A DNA stretch of 40,837 nt from NCBI GenBank assembly GCA_947304585.1, contig CAMZBI010000018.1, positions 1-40,837 of the forward strand. Reading direction: 5' to 3'. Below the pieces are notes generated by a model. It ran no database searches and was not told where the DNA came from. It saw only the letters and a program-made list of their open reading frames with translations. This DNA is from an uncultured Clostridia bacterium (GTDB lineage Bacteria; Bacillota; Clostridia; UBA1212). The translations under genes and the position numbers were made by a program. Each line of letters opens with the position of its first letter. Position 1 is the stretch's first letter. Shown piece by piece: positions 21,306-28,678 of the stretch.

Positions 21306-22505
21306 ATGGCTGCTAATAACAACAATTCGATTCCAAAGGCTTACGCCGGGGAAGAACCCTATATTTTTGTGTCCTATGCGCACAAGGATTCTGGTCGGGT
21401 ATTCCCGTTCATTTCAGCGCTCCAAAAAAGCGGTTATAACGTCTGGTTCGACGACGGAATACGTTTCGGAAAGGAATGGGAGGATGAAATTGCCAAAAAA
21501 CTGCTGGGATGTACGGTTTTCTTATTTATGGTTTCCGGGAGGTCACTTGAATCATCAAATTGCAAGGACGAACTTCATTTTGCGCGCAAAAGAGGTAAAA
21601 ATTTCGTCAATATATTCGTAGAGGACATTCCTGATATTCCGGATTGGTTTGACTTGCGCTATATGCGCTATCAAAGCTGCAATCTGTTCAGTTACGACTC
21701 CAGTGAGGAGGCGGTCGAAGCTCTTTCCCGAAAAGTCGGAGAAATGGCTTTGGCGAGATCTTTCTGCGACAGTCAAGAAACGAAGGACCTGTCCAAAGCG
21801 GACAAGCGGGTTCAAACGTCATCAGATGATATTTCTCAGCCCACACCAAAGGCAGAATCGGATAAACATATACGTGCGATAAAAAAGCAAGACTTCAAAA
21901 AAGGCTCAGTTGTTGAATTCGGCTCGTACCCTCAAACTTCAAACGGAGAAGAAAAGCCCATTGAATGGCAGGTTCTTGAAAATGACGGAAGGAAAGCGAT
22001 GCTTGTAAGCATGTATGCACTTGACGTCAGGCCGTACAATACGACTGCCACAAATGTCAATTGGCAGACCTGTTCTTTAAGGACCTGGCTGAACGGGACT
22101 TTTATAAACAGTGCGTTTTCTTTAGAAGAACAAAATGCCATATCCATGACGGTTGTAACCGCAGATGAGAATCCAAGATACCCCACATTGCCGGGCAGAA
22201 ACACATGGGACAAGATTTTTTTGCTGAGCATAGACGAAGTCAACAAGTTTTTTAGATCAAACGACGAAAGAAAATGCGTCCCAACAGATTATGCAGTTTC
22301 TCAAGGTGCAAATACGAGCAGATTTTATATAGCTCAAGGCAAATCTGTTTGCAATTGGTGGTTGCGGACACCGGGCAGTAGTTCTATTGCAGCTGCGACT
22401 GTCGGTATTGGCGGCTTTGTGGATAATTTCGGTTCGGTCGTTGACACCAGTAACTGCGGAAAAGTTTGTGTCCGCCCCGCCATGTGGATCGATCTTGAAT
22501 CTTAA
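21306..22505 (+). CDS. TIR-domain protein with a C-terminal DUF6273 domain
   Basis: A 400-residue cytosolic protein. Residues about 16-140 form a TIR domain: YIFVSYAHKD, VWFDDGIRFGKEWEDEI, VFLFMVSGRSLESSNCKDEL. Glu89 in NCKDEL is in the position of the catalytic Glu of NAD+-cleaving TIR domains. A Lys/Ser-rich linker leads to DUF6273 (about 195-398: VEFGSYPQTS, PIEWQVLEND, LRTWLNGTFINSAFSLEE, WWLRTPGS, VRPAMWIDL). TIR domains of this type can act as NADases in immunity or as scaffolds. AAAGAGG at 21296-21302 supports ATG 21306; the in-frame start at 21213 has none. It stands alone between HipBST and a DUF6273 lipoprotein. Confidence 0.85.
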   Translation: MAANNNNSIPKAYAGEEPYIFVSYAHKDSGRVFPFISALQKSGYNVWFDDGIRFGKEWEDEIAKKLLGCTVFLFMVSGRSLESSNCKDELHFARKRGKNFVNIFVEDIPDIPDWFDLRYMRYQSCNLFSYDSSEEAVEALSRKVGEMALARSFCDSQETKDLSKADKRVQTSSDDISQPTPKAESDKHIRAIKKQDFKKGSVVEFGSYPQTSNGEEKPIEWQVLENDGRKAMLVSMYALDVRPYNTTATNVNWQTCSLRTWLNGTFINSAFSLEEQNAISMTVVTADENPRYPTLPGRNTWDKIFLLSIDEVNKFFRSNDERKCVPTDYAVSQGANTSRFYIAQGKSVCNWWLRTPGSSSIAAATVGIGGFVDNFGSVVDTSNCGKVCVRPAMWIDLES

Positions 22506-22668
22506 CTCATTGGCGAGTTGCTCCGCTGCCGAAACATTATGTGATATGTAAAGCGTCTGCCAAGAGCCGGCTGCTGTTGGCGGCAACGCACATAAAACAC
22601 ACATAAAGAAAAAGCAAGCGTCAGGCCTGCATGCAGAAATCTTTCAGGCACGAAAAGAAGGGTGTTGC

Positions 22669-23958
22669 TTGGAAATGGGCATAATTCGTAACTTAATAGT
22701 ATTCTGTTTATTGTTGGCAGTTATACTGCTGCTGTCAGGCTGCAACGCCTTGGTGTCACCCACGGAAGCGCCAACGGCTCTGCCGGCACAAACCGGGGAG
22801 GCCAATGCCACGCCCGCATCGACAGTGAAGATCCCCAACCTTGCGGGAACAGACGAAGAGTCTGCAAAAACTGCGCTCCTCGCAAAAGGGCTGATCCCGA
22901 TCGTCAGATACGAGGAGAGCGATTCTGTTCAGGAAGGCGTTGTTATACGGACTGAGCCGGGCCCGGGAAGCAAGGCGGAGGAAGATACGAAGGTGACGAT
23001 CGTTGTTGCGGTTAAGCCTTCAACGCCAACACCAACACCGCCCCCTACACCAACTCCGGAACCTACTCCGGTGGCAATTCCCCAGGGACAACTCTATCTT
23101 CGAGACGGAAACTACGTCTACTTCGGAAGTTATCCTCAGTCCGAGGTGACAGATCAGAGCCTTAAAACAGCGCTTACAAGCATTGCCGGCCCAACAAGCG
23201 ATTGGACTTCATATGACTATTACATTAACGGTCAAGCATCTGATTTCATGGTCTATAAAGACGTCAGTTACGAAGGAGAAAAATACAGGGGAGTCTTTTT
23301 TTCAGAATACAGGCCCAGCGAGACCATTTATGGCGCACATTATTTCCAGGAGGAAAACGATTATTATACTAATACGATCTACTGGTTTAGGTTCGAGCCA
23401 GTTAAATGGAGAATCCTTTCCGAGTCAAAAGGTTACGTATTTCTTCTCTCTGAACTGATACTTGACGTGCAGGATTATCATTACAGCGAGGACCGCATCA
23501 CCTATGACAAGTCTCATATAAGAGAGTGGCTTAACAACAATTTCTGCGACACCGCTTTTACTTCGGAAGAAAAAAACATCATAAAAACAACCGTCGTCGA
23601 TAACTCGTATAATTCCGGTCGTGATTATCATCTTGCATTAGCAGATGATGCAACTTACGATACTGATTGTCCCGATACGAACGACAAAGTTTTTTTGTTA
23701 AGCTATAATGATGCCACAAACTCCAACTACGGTTTCAAAAACTTTGAGAAAAAGGATTCAAGCAGAATAAAGACTCAAACAGCATACGCCAAAGCCCAAG
23801 GGGCCCAAAAAGGCTATGACTGTTGGTGGATAAGAAACCCGTTTTTCGCTGAGCGGGCAGAATATATTTCAGATGGTGGATTATACAATAATCAACCCGT
23901 ATATTTCACACGCGGAGGCGTTGTGCCGGCTTTGCATTTGGCAATTTCAAACGATTAA
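22669..23958 (+). CDS. PASTA-domain lipoprotein with a C-terminal DUF6273 domain
   Basis: A 429-residue lipoprotein. Signal peptide with lipobox LSGC (Cys25), then a PASTA domain at about 52-110 (KIPNLAGTDEESAKTALLAKG ... VVIRTEPGPGSK), a proline/threonine spacer (PTPTPPPTPTPEPTP), and DUF6273 from about 140 (YVYFGSYPQ, EPVKWRILSE, IREWLNNNFCDTAFTSEEKN, CWWIRNP, VVPALHLAI). PASTA domains bind peptidoglycan fragments or beta-lactams, so surface anchoring and wall contact are expected. The TTG at 22669 or ATG at 22675 may start it; AGAAGGG lies just upstream. Confidence 0.82.
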   Translation: MEMGIIRNLIVFCLLLAVILLLSGCNALVSPTEAPTALPAQTGEANATPASTVKIPNLAGTDEESAKTALLAKGLIPIVRYEESDSVQEGVVIRTEPGPGSKAEEDTKVTIVVAVKPSTPTPTPPPTPTPEPTPVAIPQGQLYLRDGNYVYFGSYPQSEVTDQSLKTALTSIAGPTSDWTSYDYYINGQASDFMVYKDVSYEGEKYRGVFFSEYRPSETIYGAHYFQEENDYYTNTIYWFRFEPVKWRILSESKGYVFLLSELILDVQDYHYSEDRITYDKSHIREWLNNNFCDTAFTSEEKNIIKTTVVDNSYNSGRDYHLALADDATYDTDCPDTNDKVFLLSYNDATNSNYGFKNFEKKDSSRIKTQTAYAKAQGAQKGYDCWWIRNPFFAERAEYISDGGLYNNQPVYFTRGGVVPALHLAISND

Positions 23959-24009
23959 CGCAGAAAACCGGCATTTTTAGATACAGAAAATAAAAAAGGC
24001 GGCAACGTT

Positions 24010-24696
24010 ATGAAAACAGTAAAAACAGTTTTGGTCTTATTATTTGCAGTGGCCCTGCTCCTCGGGGCTGTTTCCTGCAAGGGGGAGTCGGCATACGATA
24101 TCGCTGTGAGAAACGGTTTTTCCGGAACTGAGGTTGAGTGGCTTGAATCTCTGAAAGGCGCAACCGGTTCGGACGGGAAGGGTGAGTCTGCGTACGATAT
24201 AGCGGTGAGAAACGGTTTTTCGGGGACCGAGCCTGAATGGCTGGACTCTTTGAAGGGGGCAGACGGTTTGGACGGCAAATCATACCCCGAACCGGAATTC
24301 CACCCCGGAGATATTATAGTTAAAGAACTGAATGGCATTGAAGTCAGCAAGGACGGCAAAAACATCGACATGGTCATCAATTACAAGGTGACCCTTGAGG
24401 CGATCAGAAAGGTTCCGGACGAAGAACGGATGACTTTAGAATGGAAAGCATCGCATAATAACTATACGTATAAGTATGAATATAAAGTCAGGATAGAGTG
24501 CCAACGAGTCCAGGGAACAGACGACAAGCTTCCATCTGTCGGTTTTTACCTGTTGCCCTGCCAGTATTGCTATGATTTTTATAGTTTACGGAATTATGGT
24601 GGCACATTTGATTCCAAAGGCATGTATGTCACTGAAGGGGTGGATTATTTTTTGCTTCCGGTGTCGGAATTAGTATTCCAATACGCAATATTGTAA
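24010..24696 (+). CDS. Lipoprotein with collagen-like/SAYDIAVRNGF repeats
   Basis: A 228-residue lipoprotein: signal peptide ending at Cys23, then two 33-residue copies of GESAYDIAVRNGFSGTE followed by EWLxSLKG (the second at about 57-89), a short G-x-x stretch (KGADGLDGK), and a beta-rich C-terminal domain (DIIVKELNGIEVSK, MVINYKVTLEA). The SAYxIAVxNGFxGTExEWLxSLKG module is common in surface proteins of gut Bacillota. Function of the C-terminal domain unknown. It follows the PASTA gene by 51 bases and is probably co-transcribed. Confidence 0.8.
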   Translation: MKTVKTVLVLLFAVALLLGAVSCKGESAYDIAVRNGFSGTEVEWLESLKGATGSDGKGESAYDIAVRNGFSGTEPEWLDSLKGADGLDGKSYPEPEFHPGDIIVKELNGIEVSKDGKNIDMVINYKVTLEAIRKVPDEERMTLEWKASHNNYTYKYEYKVRIECQRVQGTDDKLPSVGFYLLPCQYCYDFYSLRNYGGTFDSKGMYVTEGVDYFLLPVSELVFQYAIL

Positions 24697-24711
24697 AAAG
24701 ACCGAACCGCC

Positions 24712-24717
24712 TATAAT
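24712..24717 (+). promoter_or_regulatory. -10 box in the leader before the EEP lipoprotein
   Basis: A perfect TATAAT with no good -35; it would give a leader of about 200 bases to the ATG at 24922. I see no gene or known riboswitch in 24720-24921. Confidence 0.4.
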
Positions 24718-24921
24718 ACGGGCTTATAGAAACGAACCTCCTTGAAATCCACTCTCCTAAAGAGGTACAAATAGTATTGCTTTGGAGGGCAATTTCATAT
24801 CCCGGAACGTCAGTTTTCTGCCGGCAACGGATCTGTTTCCGGACAACAAACATTCCGGATTGCAGACAAGAATTATAACGGGAACGGCTTGCCGCCAACA
24901 CTTTCGAAAAGAGGTTATCCG

Positions 24922-26064
24922 ATGAAAAACTTGAAAAAACAAACGGTCTTTGCGGTCATCGCAATTCTCTCCTGCCTGCTGCTTTTTGCATCCTGTGTTC
25001 AGGAACCGGCGAAGGTCACGCCCACACAGTCCCCCGCAGAAGCTTCAAATACCGAAGCTCCTGAGACGAAAGCACCTGAAACGGAGGCTCCCGAGCAGAC
25101 CCCCGAGGCTTCTCCCACCGAATCGCCCACGCCAAGGCCCACCAAGGCCCCTGACGTATACCCGGTGACGGAGCAGACCGTCGACAATTACACCGTAAAA
25201 ATAGTTGAATTCAACATCCAGGCGGAGGGGGACGACTCCTCGCCAATTGACCAGAGATCGACCCTTTTCAGAGAGTTTCTTGACATTCAGCAGCCGGACG
25301 TGGTTGGCCTTCAGGAGGTTTCCAAGGGCTGGAGCGACTACATTGACGAGTATGTTTTCAACGACTCGTACGTTGGCGTCGGTGAGCCGAGGGACGACTG
25401 CGGCGAGATGAATTCCGTTTACTACCGGAAGGACAAGTTCCAGTGCGTTGCCGAGGGCACTTTCTGGCTTTCCGAGACACCCGACGAGTACGCTTCTAAG
25501 ACCGCCAACGCCAATCTCCCCAGAGTCTGCACCTGGGTCACCCTTAAAGACAAGACCACCGGCGTTGAGTTTTCCGTGATCAACACACACCTTGACCACA
25601 ACGGTGACAACAACGGCGCCGACGGAAGGGCTGTGCGCGTGAAGCAGCTTGGCTACATTCTCAAAGGGACTCAAAGCCTCCGGGGCAAGCCGCTGTTCTT
25701 CACCTGCGACCTGAACCAGCGCATCCACAACTCCAACGGCAACCTCTTCACCATCCAGAAAGTCATTCGCGGTGAGGAGACCTACACTGACGGTCACGGC
25801 GACGAGTACTCAATAAAACTTGGCGACGCCCGCATTGACGCCAAGGAGACCGTGCCGGAGGACAGAATCTCCTGCCAGGTTAAATACCTTGACGAGTCCA
25901 GCTCATCCTACGACCCGGCCTACGAGCCCATTGACTATATCTTTTACGATCCGGAGTTTGCAGAGGCGCTGACCTATGACGGCGTGTATTTTGAGAAGGA
26001 TGACTTGATGATATCGGACCACATTCCGCTGGTCGCAACTTTCCGGATAATTCCGAAGGAATGA
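24922..26064 (+). CDS. Endonuclease/exonuclease/phosphatase-family lipoprotein
   Basis: A 380-residue lipoprotein with signal peptide (Cys25 in LFASC), a Thr/Pro/Glu-rich linker (about 27-85), then an EEP domain: VEFNIQ, LQEVSKGW, VINTHLDHNG, TCDLNQ and the terminal ISDHIPLVATF. These are the Asn, Glu, His/Asp and Asp/His motifs of DNase I/sphingomyelinase/inositol-phosphatase-type enzymes. DLN replaces the usual GDFN. As a lipoprotein it likely acts on extracellular nucleic acid or lipid phosphodiesters. The ATG at 24922 follows AAAAGAGG. It runs into mutT 17 bases downstream. Confidence 0.85.
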   Translation: MKNLKKQTVFAVIAILSCLLLFASCVQEPAKVTPTQSPAEASNTEAPETKAPETEAPEQTPEASPTESPTPRPTKAPDVYPVTEQTVDNYTVKIVEFNIQAEGDDSSPIDQRSTLFREFLDIQQPDVVGLQEVSKGWSDYIDEYVFNDSYVGVGEPRDDCGEMNSVYYRKDKFQCVAEGTFWLSETPDEYASKTANANLPRVCTWVTLKDKTTGVEFSVINTHLDHNGDNNGADGRAVRVKQLGYILKGTQSLRGKPLFFTCDLNQRIHNSNGNLFTIQKVIRGEETYTDGHGDEYSIKLGDARIDAKETVPEDRISCQVKYLDESSSSYDPAYEPIDYIFYDPEFAEALTYDGVYFEKDDLMISDHIPLVATFRIIPKE

Positions 26065-26081
26065 GCCCCTGAAGAGTTTTT

Positions 26082-26483
26082 ATGAAAACTGTGAACGTGG
26101 TTGCGGCGGTGATAGTCGAAGGCGGAAAAGTGTTTGCGACCCAGCGGGGCTACGGCAAATACAAGGACTTCTGGGAGTTTCCCGGCGGCAAGATCGAGGA
26201 GAACGAAACGCCCCGGGAGGCCTTGAAAAGAGAGATAAGAGAGGAACTGGAGACCGAGATCCTTCCGGAGGAGCATATCCTCACTGTGGAGTATGACTAT
26301 CCCGAATTTCACCTCTCGATGGATTGCTACAAAGCGTCTGTTATTGACGGCAGTCTGACTCTTAAGGAACACGAGGCGGCGAGGTGGCTGGGACCCGAAG
26401 AACTATACGACGTGAACTGGCTGCCGGCGGACCTTGCCGTAGTGGAAAAAATAGGAAAAATGCTGGAAGAGGGCGAGACATAG
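26082..26483 (+). CDS. mutT: MutT-type NUDIX hydrolase
   Basis: A 133-residue (deoxy)nucleoside triphosphate pyrophosphohydrolase, probably acting on 8-oxo-dGTP. The NUDIX box GGKIEENETPREALKREIRE with following ELETEI is complete. An early VAAVIVEGGKVFATQR and WEFPGG are typical of MutT. It is 17 bases after the EEP lipoprotein and probably read from the same transcript. Confidence 0.9.
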   Translation: MKTVNVVAAVIVEGGKVFATQRGYGKYKDFWEFPGGKIEENETPREALKREIREELETEILPEEHILTVEYDYPEFHLSMDCYKASVIDGSLTLKEHEAARWLGPEELYDVNWLPADLAVVEKIGKMLEEGET

Positions 26484-26557
26484 GGAACCGCCAAAATCAC
26501 TGAAACTCGGCGGACCGTCATATCGGTTAATTGAGCATTAATTTGACAGCTATCCTC

Positions 26558-26622
26558 TTGACAAAGCGCCCTCCGTCGACTAAAATGGAATTGAATTCCA
26601 AATTAGTCGACGGAGGGCGCTT
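26558..26622 (+). promoter_or_regulatory. DUF4143 ATPase promoter inside a 59-bp palindrome
   Basis: A consensus promoter: TTGACA (26558-26563), 17 bp, TAAAAT (26581-26586). The palindrome runs 26564-26622: perfect 20-bp arms 26564-26583 and 26603-26622, with an inner GGAATT-G-AATTCC, centred at 26593, at the expected transcription start. The right arm contains the ribosome site GGAGGG. The left arm is the promoter spacer, so the full fold exists only in DNA. Confidence 0.85.
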
Positions 26623-26624
26623 AA

Positions 26625-27875
26625 GTGTATATCAAGAGAGCAATTGAAGAAGTGTTTGAGAGGCGGGCGAGAACCAGCAAGGCGGCTGTTCTTACCGGGG
26701 CGAGGCAGGTTGGCAAGTCTACGATGGTTGGCCATGTTTATCCGGATATCCCAAAGGTCAATTTTAAAAATCCTGCACTGCTCAACGCCGCGTTGTCGGA
26801 TCCTTACAGCTTTTTGTCTGACCTGGAGCGACCCTGCTTCATAGATGAGTTTCAGAAAGCGTCTGCAATTGCCGACACCGCCAAGGCGATTCTGGACGAG
26901 TCTGACAATAATTTTAATTTCATTTTTTCCGGCAGCCAAAAATGGGAGATGATGAAACAGCTTTCAGACTCTATGGCCGGTGTGGTTTCGTTAACCGAAC
27001 TGCCGACTTTGTCGATGAGAGAGATAAAGGGAGTTTCCTTCAACAGACATTTTGTGTGCACCGACGCGTACCTGGAAGAGCGCAGAAAAGAGATCAAACC
27101 ATATGGTGATCTCTGGGAATACATCCACAAAGGTTTTTATCCCGAACTGTACAAGGATGAGTCCAGAACGGTGGAAGAATACTATTCCGACTATATCAAA
27201 ACATACATAGAGAGAGACGTCTACGACATTTTGAAAATCAGAGACTCATTGGCTTTTTACCGGTTTATGATTTCTGTTGCCGCAAGAACGGGCAACCTGC
27301 TGAGTTATACGAATATAGCCGACGACGTTGGCGTGGACGTGCATACGGTGAAGAGCTGGATATCGGTACTTGAAATAACAGATATCATATATATCCTTTA
27401 CCCTTACAGGCACAGCAAACTGAACAGGGCTATTTCAACGCCGAAAATATACTTCAGAGACACCGGCCTTGCTGCGTACCTGATGTCCTGGTCCAACAAA
27501 GATTCTTTAAAAAACGGCGCCATGAACGGAGCGTTTTTCGAGACGTTTGTGGTCAATGAGATCATCAAATCGTTTTTAAACGAGGGCAAGGACTACAAAC
27601 GGTATTTGTTCTACTATAGAGGAAAGGATAAGATCAAGAACAAAGAAAACGGGAGCAAGGAGCGGGAGATTGATCTGGTCATCGAAGAGAACGGAACGGT
27701 CTATCCAATCGAAATAAAGAAGGACAGCAATCCCACTGCCACCATGACGGAGGCGTTCATGGTCCTTGACAATATTGACGATAAGATCAGAGGAACGGGA
27801 TGCATTCTTTGCCAATGTCCCGCAAGGATAAAGCTTCGCGACAACCTGTATGCGCTGCCGATAGAATATATTTAA
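26625..27875 (+). CDS. AAA ATPase with C-terminal nuclease-like domain (AAA_14/DUF4143)
   Basis: A 416-residue ATPase. Walker A GARQVGKST at about 24-32, Walker B CFIDEFQKA, a sensor motif FIFSGSQ, a winged-helix-like middle (LLSYTNIADDVGVDVHTVKSWISVLE) and a DUF4143 end with a PD-(D/E)xK-like core (EREIDLVIEENGTVYPIEIKKD). Members are common in anaerobes and often near mobile or toxin-antitoxin genes; function unsettled. The start is GTG 26625 with CGGAGGG close upstream in the palindrome arm. Confidence 0.88.
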   Translation: MYIKRAIEEVFERRARTSKAAVLTGARQVGKSTMVGHVYPDIPKVNFKNPALLNAALSDPYSFLSDLERPCFIDEFQKASAIADTAKAILDESDNNFNFIFSGSQKWEMMKQLSDSMAGVVSLTELPTLSMREIKGVSFNRHFVCTDAYLEERRKEIKPYGDLWEYIHKGFYPELYKDESRTVEEYYSDYIKTYIERDVYDILKIRDSLAFYRFMISVAARTGNLLSYTNIADDVGVDVHTVKSWISVLEITDIIYILYPYRHSKLNRAISTPKIYFRDTGLAAYLMSWSNKDSLKNGAMNGAFFETFVVNEIIKSFLNEGKDYKRYLFYYRGKDKIKNKENGSKEREIDLVIEENGTVYPIEIKKDSNPTATMTEAFMVLDNIDDKIRGTGCILCQCPARIKLRDNLYALPIEYI

Positions 27876-27925
27876 GGGGAGGCAGAAGGTTGCAGCGGGC
27901 AGCACCGCCAATACGTATTGATCAA

Positions 27926-27962
27926 CGGAGGCTTTGATTTATTTCATTGCCTCCGCATTTTT
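27926..27962 (+). terminator. Intrinsic terminator after the DUF4143 ATPase
   Basis: CGGAGGC (27926-27932) pairs with GCCTCCG (27949-27955), 16-base loop, followed by CATTTTT. Confidence 0.75.
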
Positions 27963-28093
27963 ATCAACGGACGGATTTGCCGAAGAATGAGCTGTTCTAA
28001 GACGCAAAAGCACGGAAACCATTGACAATATCGCCATTCAAACGGTATTCAGGCAAATGAAATGTTTTGTGGCAGGACAAGGGAAAAACAATT

Positions 28094-28102
28094 TGGTATA
28101 AT
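28094..28102 (+). promoter_or_regulatory. Extended -10 promoter of the sigma-like/A2M operon
   Basis: TGG followed by TATAAT (28097-28102), 64 bases before the start at 28166; no good -35. Confidence 0.6.
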
Positions 28103-28165
28103 CCCTGTGTAAAAGGTTGTTGCCGGCATTTTGCAAAGCAATAAAGACTGGAGGTGATTCCGGGA

Positions 28166-28678
28166 GTGAACACCGCCGAAAAGATCATTTCGCTCAGAGC
28201 GGAGCGGGGCATGTCCCAGCAGGAACTTGCAGACGCTTTATTTGTTTCGCGCTCTCTCGTGTCAATGTGGGAGACGGGGAGCAGGGTGCCCGACAGCTTG
28301 AGCGTTGACAATATGGCGGTGCTGTTCAACGTACCCGGGGAGGAGATCCTTGGCGATAGGCAGTATGCTTTTGCTTCGTCACTCGAAAGGGACCTTATCG
28401 ACCGGGAGATCTCGGAATTCACCGACGACGTTAACAACGGGAACGGAAACGACGGTTCCGCCGGCAATAAAGAGAAAATCAAACTGATACTGGACAGGTT
28501 CTTGAAGAGCCTTGGCGACCTTGACAGGGAATTGTTTGTCAGCCGCTATTTCTCGATGAAGACCTGCAAGGCGATCTCGGACGACTACGAAATGAACGTC
28601 AACACGGTCAGGACCAGACTTGCCAGGATGAGAAAAAGGCTGAAACGGTTTGTCAAAAAGGAGGATAAAAATGAGTAA
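28166..28678 (+). CDS. XRE helix-turn-helix joined to a sigma-70 region 4-like domain
   Basis: A 170-residue regulator. Residues 1-60 form an XRE HTH (EKIISLRAERGMSQQELADA, VSRSLVSMWETGSRVPDS). After an acidic Asn/Gly linker, the C-terminal part resembles sigma-70 region 4 of ECF sigma factors (LDRELFVSRYFSMKTCKAISDD, NVNTVRTRLARMRKRLKRF). It may be a sigma-like activator without region 2. GTG 28166 with GGAGGT 10 bases upstream is preferred; GTG 28154 overlaps that site. Its stop overlaps the A2M start by eight bases, so the two are coupled, like a sigma/anti-sigma pair. Confidence 0.75.
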   Translation: MNTAEKIISLRAERGMSQQELADALFVSRSLVSMWETGSRVPDSLSVDNMAVLFNVPGEEILGDRQYAFASSLERDLIDREISEFTDDVNNGNGNDGSAGNKEKIKLILDRFLKSLGDLDRELFVSRYFSMKTCKAISDDYEMNVNTVRTRLARMRKRLKRFVKKEDKNE

